Shown piece by piece: positions 18,920-22,624 of a stretch of DNA of 22,624 nucleotides; the first letter of the stretch is position 1; each line of letters begins with the position of its first letter. This DNA comes from a virus. The notes under the pieces are model-generated. The model searched no databases. It was not told the DNA's origin and saw only the letters and a program-made list of their open reading frames with translations. The stretch is from IMG/VR virus record IMGVR_UViG_3300049846_000494, positions 1 through 22,624 of that record; one strand, 5' to 3'. The translations under genes and the position numbers were made by a program.

Positions 18920-21258
18920 CACAGATCTTTCCTTGTCGAAGTAACGACAGTCCCGTTGGTCAGAGTTGCAGTAAGACGGAATCCAACTACAGGATCAGAG
19001 AAGCAACCTACATTAGTCAAAGCAGTTATAAATCCGTTGCTTGGATTCCAATAAGCCGGTCTGAATATAGATGGATTACTACATGCAGGTGTGCTAGTAG
19101 CAAATACAACTGGCGGTGAGCTAAATTGCCCTAATACCTGTTCAAAACCTATTATCCAGCTCAACGTATAGAAAGAGACATTTCCTGGATATGGATCCCA
19201 AGTTGCACCAGGGAAAGAGCCGCCGCCTATACCAGGGAATGAAATGCCACCTGTAGGTGCGCCCCATCCATCTGGAGATGATGGATCCACGCACCTAGCA
19301 TCAGCTTCGAAGCAAGTAGCATTGTCAAACAAATACTCATTAAACAATTCAAACCTAACAAAGCAATCGCCTTCTATTGCTGTGCCTATAGCTATTGGAG
19401 CTTCGCTAAGGCGTACGCCTGATTCGCAATTTATCGCCCACAACCGCACCTCAGCCGGACAGCAAGGCGGTGTCACTGTCACCTCATCACCAGGCAGTAA
19501 TGGGCGATCCGTTGGGATACCGCTAACAGTGGGAGCAGGCGGTGTATCAATCGGATCCTCTGGATTGTTGATACCACCAGTGCCGCCGCCACCTGGCTGT
19601 GAATCTCTGCCACCTTGTGCGTCTGGATTATCTGGATTCTCCGTGCCAGCCGGGAACTCAGGGTCAGGCACATTAGCCGGCCATTCAGGCGAATCAGGAT
19701 CAGGCTCTACATCATCAGGGAAGTCATCAGGCAGGCCGCCAGGCGTGCCACCTTCGTCAGGGATGGGATCCTCATCTTCAGGGTCGTTCACGTCGCAGGT
19801 GAAATCACCGCGGCCGGTCGGATACTCGAAGCCATTGATTGTGGTGCCAGCCACATACAGCGCAACGATGCTGCGGCCGTTCATATCGATGGGGTAGTGC
19901 ATGAGATCAAGTTCAACCGCGCCGCTGAGGCTCTTGTTGATGCGCTCGACCTCATACAAATAGTCGTGATAGGTGACGGCATCCACATCCGTTTCACGCC
20001 GCAGGCGAACCCGCACCACGTCGCCCAATGTCAGTGTGCTGTTGAATGCATCGGGCCGCACACGGATGCGCAGAGTGTGAGTAACAAAAATGCGACGCGC
20101 AGCAAGGTATGCACCAACTTTTGCAGCGTGCAACTCTGACGTGCAGAACTCGCTTAGGTCATGCTGCTCAATCGGTGCATCAACATCGGTGCCTGGCAGG
20201 CGTACCACAGTGGTGCGAATGATGCCGATGTCATCATCAGGCTGCTGCCGCCATAGCACCTGCATTGCAGTGGGCCGACGGTCAGCGTATGGGATGAACT
20301 CGATCTCAAAACCATCCGGCAGCAGATGATCCTCGGTGAAGCCAAACACCCACTCGATGGCAGTGGTGTCGATTGCATACGCGACGGTATAGGGCAGCCG
20401 CGGGCGGAATGCCTTTTTGCCGTTGTTATCACTGACGCGCAGCAGGAAGTAGGTGCTGATGTTTTGCAGCCAGTCCTCTAGGTTCTGCGATGCTTCGACC
20501 GTACCGTTGAAATACAGCTGCTGCGTCTCGGTGAAGTTGGCCGCGGCTGTGAATGTAGCCGTGTCGATCAGCGCATCTGGGAAGCGGCTGGACTGTTTGA
20601 TCAGATAGATCGCTAGATCGCAGACGTTGTTGCTCGATCCTGTTGTGCCTTCAATCAGGCGATCAACAATGATGCCCTGGCGCACGAAACAATGCACCTG
20701 CCGATCCCAGGTGCTGTCACCATCGGCGTGCGTGTTCTCATAGCTCAGCGTGGTCAAGTCGTCGTAATAGCCACTGGTGCCGCAAAACGCTGGGCATGGC
20801 CACAGCTCTGTGCCAGCCACTGGCGTGATGAAGTTGCCAGGCGTCCATGTGCCAGCACGCTGGTCATAGGTTTGCGCCCATGTGCCAACGCGGCAGGCAC
20901 GCTGGAACACATCACGCACCTGCAGCTGCGGCATGTCGCCTTGGCTGAGCACCAGGTGCAGCTTCACCTCCAGTTCGTTGGTAGTGTCATCATTCTCAAA
21001 GCGCCCCTCAGTAGCGCCGGGGCTCACGAACACGCCGCCCACTTCGTAGACAATCGCTGTCGCTACATCCAGGTTCCACCTGTAGGTGGTGCGTGTCACG
21101 CGCTTGCCGAACACAATCGGAACGGTCTCACCGATCACGATGCTGCGCTGGCGGCTATCCAGTGCGCTGTATCCTTCCGCTGCACCTTCGCTGGTTGGTG
21201 CGCTCTGCTCAGGCAGCAGGGTCAGTGGGGCGCTGATCGTGATGCTTGTGCTGGCCAT
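18919..21258 (-). CDS. gpJ-like tail tip / host-specificity protein
   Basis: A 779-residue protein playing the role of the central tail-tip (lambda gpJ-like) hub that contacts the host. Residues ~1-480 hold the hub: RQRSIVIGETVPIVFGKRVTR near the start, a cysteine-containing TTLSYENTHADGDS region, and DVVRVRLRRETDVDAVTYHDYLYEVERI near 430. A linker of about 90 residues extremely rich in Pro, Asp and Gly follows (~486-575). The last ~195 residues are a Cys-rich beta domain of visibly AT-rich DNA (about 18930-19450), unlike the hub. This looks like an exchangeable receptor-binding tip. It begins at ATG 21258 and its stop overlaps the following gene's start. Confidence 0.8.
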   Translation of the reverse strand: MASTSITISAPLTLLPEQSAPTSEGAAEGYSALDSRQRSIVIGETVPIVFGKRVTRTTYRWNLDVATAIVYEVGGVFVSPGATEGRFENDDTTNELEVKLHLVLSQGDMPQLQVRDVFQRACRVGTWAQTYDQRAGTWTPGNFITPVAGTELWPCPAFCGTSGYYDDLTTLSYENTHADGDSTWDRQVHCFVRQGIIVDRLIEGTTGSSNNVCDLAIYLIKQSSRFPDALIDTATFTAAANFTETQQLYFNGTVEASQNLEDWLQNISTYFLLRVSDNNGKKAFRPRLPYTVAYAIDTTAIEWVFGFTEDHLLPDGFEIEFIPYADRRPTAMQVLWRQQPDDDIGIIRTTVVRLPGTDVDAPIEQHDLSEFCTSELHAAKVGAYLAARRIFVTHTLRIRVRPDAFNSTLTLGDVVRVRLRRETDVDAVTYHDYLYEVERINKSLSGAVELDLMHYPIDMNGRSIVALYVAGTTINGFEYPTGRGDFTCDVNDPEDEDPIPDEGGTPGGLPDDFPDDVEPDPDSPEWPANVPDPEFPAGTENPDNPDAQGGRDSQPGGGGTGGINNPEDPIDTPPAPTVSGIPTDRPLLPGDEVTVTPPCCPAEVRLWAINCESGVRLSEAPIAIGTAIEGDCFVRFELFNEYLFDNATCFEADARCVDPSSPDGWGAPTGGISFPGIGGGSFPGATWDPYPGNVSFYTLSWIIGFEQVLGQFSSPPVVFATSTPACSNPSIFRPAYWNPSNGFITALTNVGCFSDPVVGFRLTATLTNGTVVTSTRKDL

Positions 21259-21261
21259 GCC

Positions 21262-21726
21262 TTACATCCGAATCGGTGCGCCGATCAGTCGATTGGTGTA
21301 TTTGCGCGGCGGGATCTGCGCACCTACTGGCGCCAGCGTAGAGCCTAGGCGCAGCTCGATCAACGAGAACGATCCACCCATGCTGACGGCCTCACCGACG
21401 TAGGTGCCGATCAGCAGCTGGCCAGCCTGCGGCGCGGCATTGGTGAGCCGAGTGTCGAACTCATACAGCTTGATCTCGATCAGCCGGTTGAAGTTCAGCG
21501 CATCCTTAAAAGCCTGCAGGATCGACTCTGTGGCAGGCGCTTCAACGGTGATGCCAACATCAGTGCCAGGCGTGCCGCCGATCAGGCCGTTGACCGCAAA
21601 CGGCCTGTAAACCCAGCTCGCGCTATCCCAGACCACAGTGGTGTTGACGTAGTAGCCCTGCCAGCGTTGGTAGGTGGTGCTGCCCTCATAGATCCGCAGG
21701 TATTGCGCTTGGCCGCGATTGCTCAT
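21262..21726 (-). CDS. distal tail / tail-tip assembly protein
   Basis: A 154-residue protein between tape measure and gpJ-like hub, the position of distal tail and gpL/gpM-type proteins in siphoviruses. It starts MSNRGQAQYLRIYEGSTTYQ, has PFAVNGLIGGTPGTDVGITVEAP, RLIEIKLYEFDT and GSFSLIELRLGSTLAPVG, and ends KYTNRLIGAPIRM. The beta-rich pattern is compatible with a tail-tip ring subunit. ATG 21726 overlaps the tape-measure stop as TGATG. The precise family is not certain; function rests mainly on position. Confidence 0.65.
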   Translation of the reverse strand: MSNRGQAQYLRIYEGSTTYQRWQGYYVNTTVVWDSASWVYRPFAVNGLIGGTPGTDVGITVEAPATESILQAFKDALNFNRLIEIKLYEFDTRLTNAAPQAGQLLIGTYVGEAVSMGGSFSLIELRLGSTLAPVGAQIPPRKYTNRLIGAPIRM

Positions 21727-22624
21727 CAGATCGCACCTTGGAAGCGACGGCCGGCAAAGCTGCGGTTGTTGCCCAGCAGGTTGGACGCGAGGGAGTTGAG
21801 CGAACGCTCGAGATCCTCAATCGTGACGTACCGCTGGCCGCCCTGCTGCAGCACCGGGCCGGTTGTGATCTGCACGGTGGTGTTGCCTTGGCTGGCGCTA
21901 CCAGTAGCAGCGCCCGGCACCACGCCAGCACCGCGAACGCCCATCAGGTAGTTCGCGGACGCCCGCGCCATCTTGGATTCGGGGATGATGTATTCCCGCT
22001 GTCCACCTTCACCCACCATTGCCAGGGTGGGTCGATCAACGGTGCCGCCTTCTGCAAAGCGTGGGATCGTGACCGTAGGCGCCAGTGGAATGTTGGGCAG
22101 CTTCAATGCTGACAGCGCACGGTTAGCTGCGGAGATCAGCTTATTGATGCCGTTCACTGCACCATTGATAAACCTTTCCACCAGCGATAGGTAGCCGTTG
22201 AAGATGTTGCGAATGAAGCGCGTGACCGCATCAAATGGTGAGCGGAGCGCATCAGCCAAACCGCGAAACGCACCGGCGATACCTTTGACCACATCCCCTG
22301 CCAGCTTGACGACAGGATCCACAAAGGTGCGTTTGAACGCCGTAGCCGCATCAACTAGCACCTTGCCGATTGCCCCAAACGCATCTGCGATCTTGTCACG
22401 GAAGGCATAGATCGCAACGCCAGCTGCAACAGCAAGCGCAACCCAGCCGACTGGGCCAGTGAATACGCCGATCAGAATCTGACCCAAGCTCAGTAGTGCT
22501 GCACCAAGCGGGGCAAACGCACCAGCGAATCCAGCAATTACAGCAGGTGCTGCAGCGATAGCAGCTGCAACGCCGGCAATGATGGGGCCAAGTGTCGTCG
22601 CTACAGAGATCACAGCAGTGATCG
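21726..22624 (-). CDS. tail tape measure protein, C-terminal part (cut by window)
   Basis: The frame is open through the right edge; 299 codons are visible to the stop. The upstream part has long hydrophobic Ala/Val/Ile-rich stretches (IIAGVAAAIAAAPAVIAGF, IGVFTGPVGWVALAVAAGV), then helical segments with KLAGDVVKGIAGAF. The C-terminus contains FAEGGTVDRPTLAMVGEGGQ followed by REYIIP, the typical glycine-rich ending motif of phage tape measure proteins, and a Gln/Gly-rich tail. The protein sets tail length and passes into the host membrane. The GTG at 22613 is only an internal codon. It is the most upstream visible gene of the late operon. Confidence 0.85.
   Translation of the reverse strand, partial: ITAVISVATTLGPIIAGVAAAIAAAPAVIAGFAGAFAPLGAALLSLGQILIGVFTGPVGWVALAVAAGVAIYAFRDKIADAFGAIGKVLVDAATAFKRTFVDPVVKLAGDVVKGIAGAFRGLADALRSPFDAVTRFIRNIFNGYLSLVERFINGAVNGINKLISAANRALSALKLPNIPLAPTVTIPRFAEGGTVDRPTLAMVGEGGQREYIIPESKMARASANYLMGVRGAGVVPGAATGSASQGNTTVQITTGPVLQQGGQRYVTIEDLERSLNSLASNLLGNNRSFAGRRFQGAI

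Noticed and set aside
19244-19897. long plus-strand reading frame opposite the gpJ-like gene
   Set aside because: It is a mirror of the Pro/Asp/Gly linker codons and shows low-complexity Ser/Gly/Pro sequence with no family features.
20692-21348. 218-codon plus-strand frame opposite the tail hub
   Set aside because: It is antisense to a well-supported hub domain and lacks recognisable motifs or start signals.

Overview
The window reads as part of a double-stranded DNA tailed bacteriophage genome (or prophage) with siphovirus-type, long non-contractile tail genes. The DNA is GC-rich, genes are packed with ATGA/TGATG-type overlaps, and recognisable modules are tail, lysis, recombination, replication and nucleotide metabolism. 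The fibre core, several small virion proteins and the weak use of Shine-Dalgarno sites resemble phages of picocyanobacteria (Synechococcus/Cyanobium type). That host assignment is an inference from protein style, not a proven fact. No integrase, terminase, portal, capsid or tRNA gene is visible, so lifestyle cannot be decided.

Layout. (1) 166-4884, minus strand: a minor-tail-protein-Z-like gene, a 240-bp repeat-rich gap, a primase-helicase, a VRR-NUC nuclease and an SF2 helicase. (2) 4938-7042, plus strand: a RecE-like exonuclease, a RecT-like annealing protein, a small helix-turn-helix protein and SSB, forming a recombination cassette. (3) 7039-7512: a small minus-strand gene with faint NblA resemblance and a zinc-ribbon protein. 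(4) 7533-10681, plus strand: a lambda-like promoter with an internal palindrome, a leader, then twelve tightly overlapping small genes that include ThyX and a DUF3310 protein, ending in a structured 3' region and a GNRA-capped hairpin. (5) 10786-11842: an HNH nuclease and a small acidic protein on minus, two small genes on plus. (6) 11896-13015: a dCTP deaminase-family gene and a NUMOD4/HNH homing endonuclease in the opposite orientation. (7) 13012-22624, minus strand: a leftward late operon running from the tape measure C-terminus (cut by the right edge) through tail-tip proteins and fibre to small virion/lysis proteins and a two-domain endolysin.

How it fits together: the left and middle parts copy and recombine DNA and supply dTMP (dCTP deaminase feeding dUMP to ThyX), while the right part builds the tail and lyses the cell. 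If the genome is circularly permuted, the minus-strand genes at both ends would belong to one leftward programme continuing outside the window.

Most promising for follow-up are the lambda-like operator-promoter at 7533-7560 and the microgene operon it appears to drive, the AGGTTGG repeat cluster beside the primase (possible origin), the related sequence blocks in the leader and 3' end of the microgene operon, and the AT-rich exchangeable tip of the gpJ-like protein. No wholly new multi-gene system can be proven from sequence reading alone.
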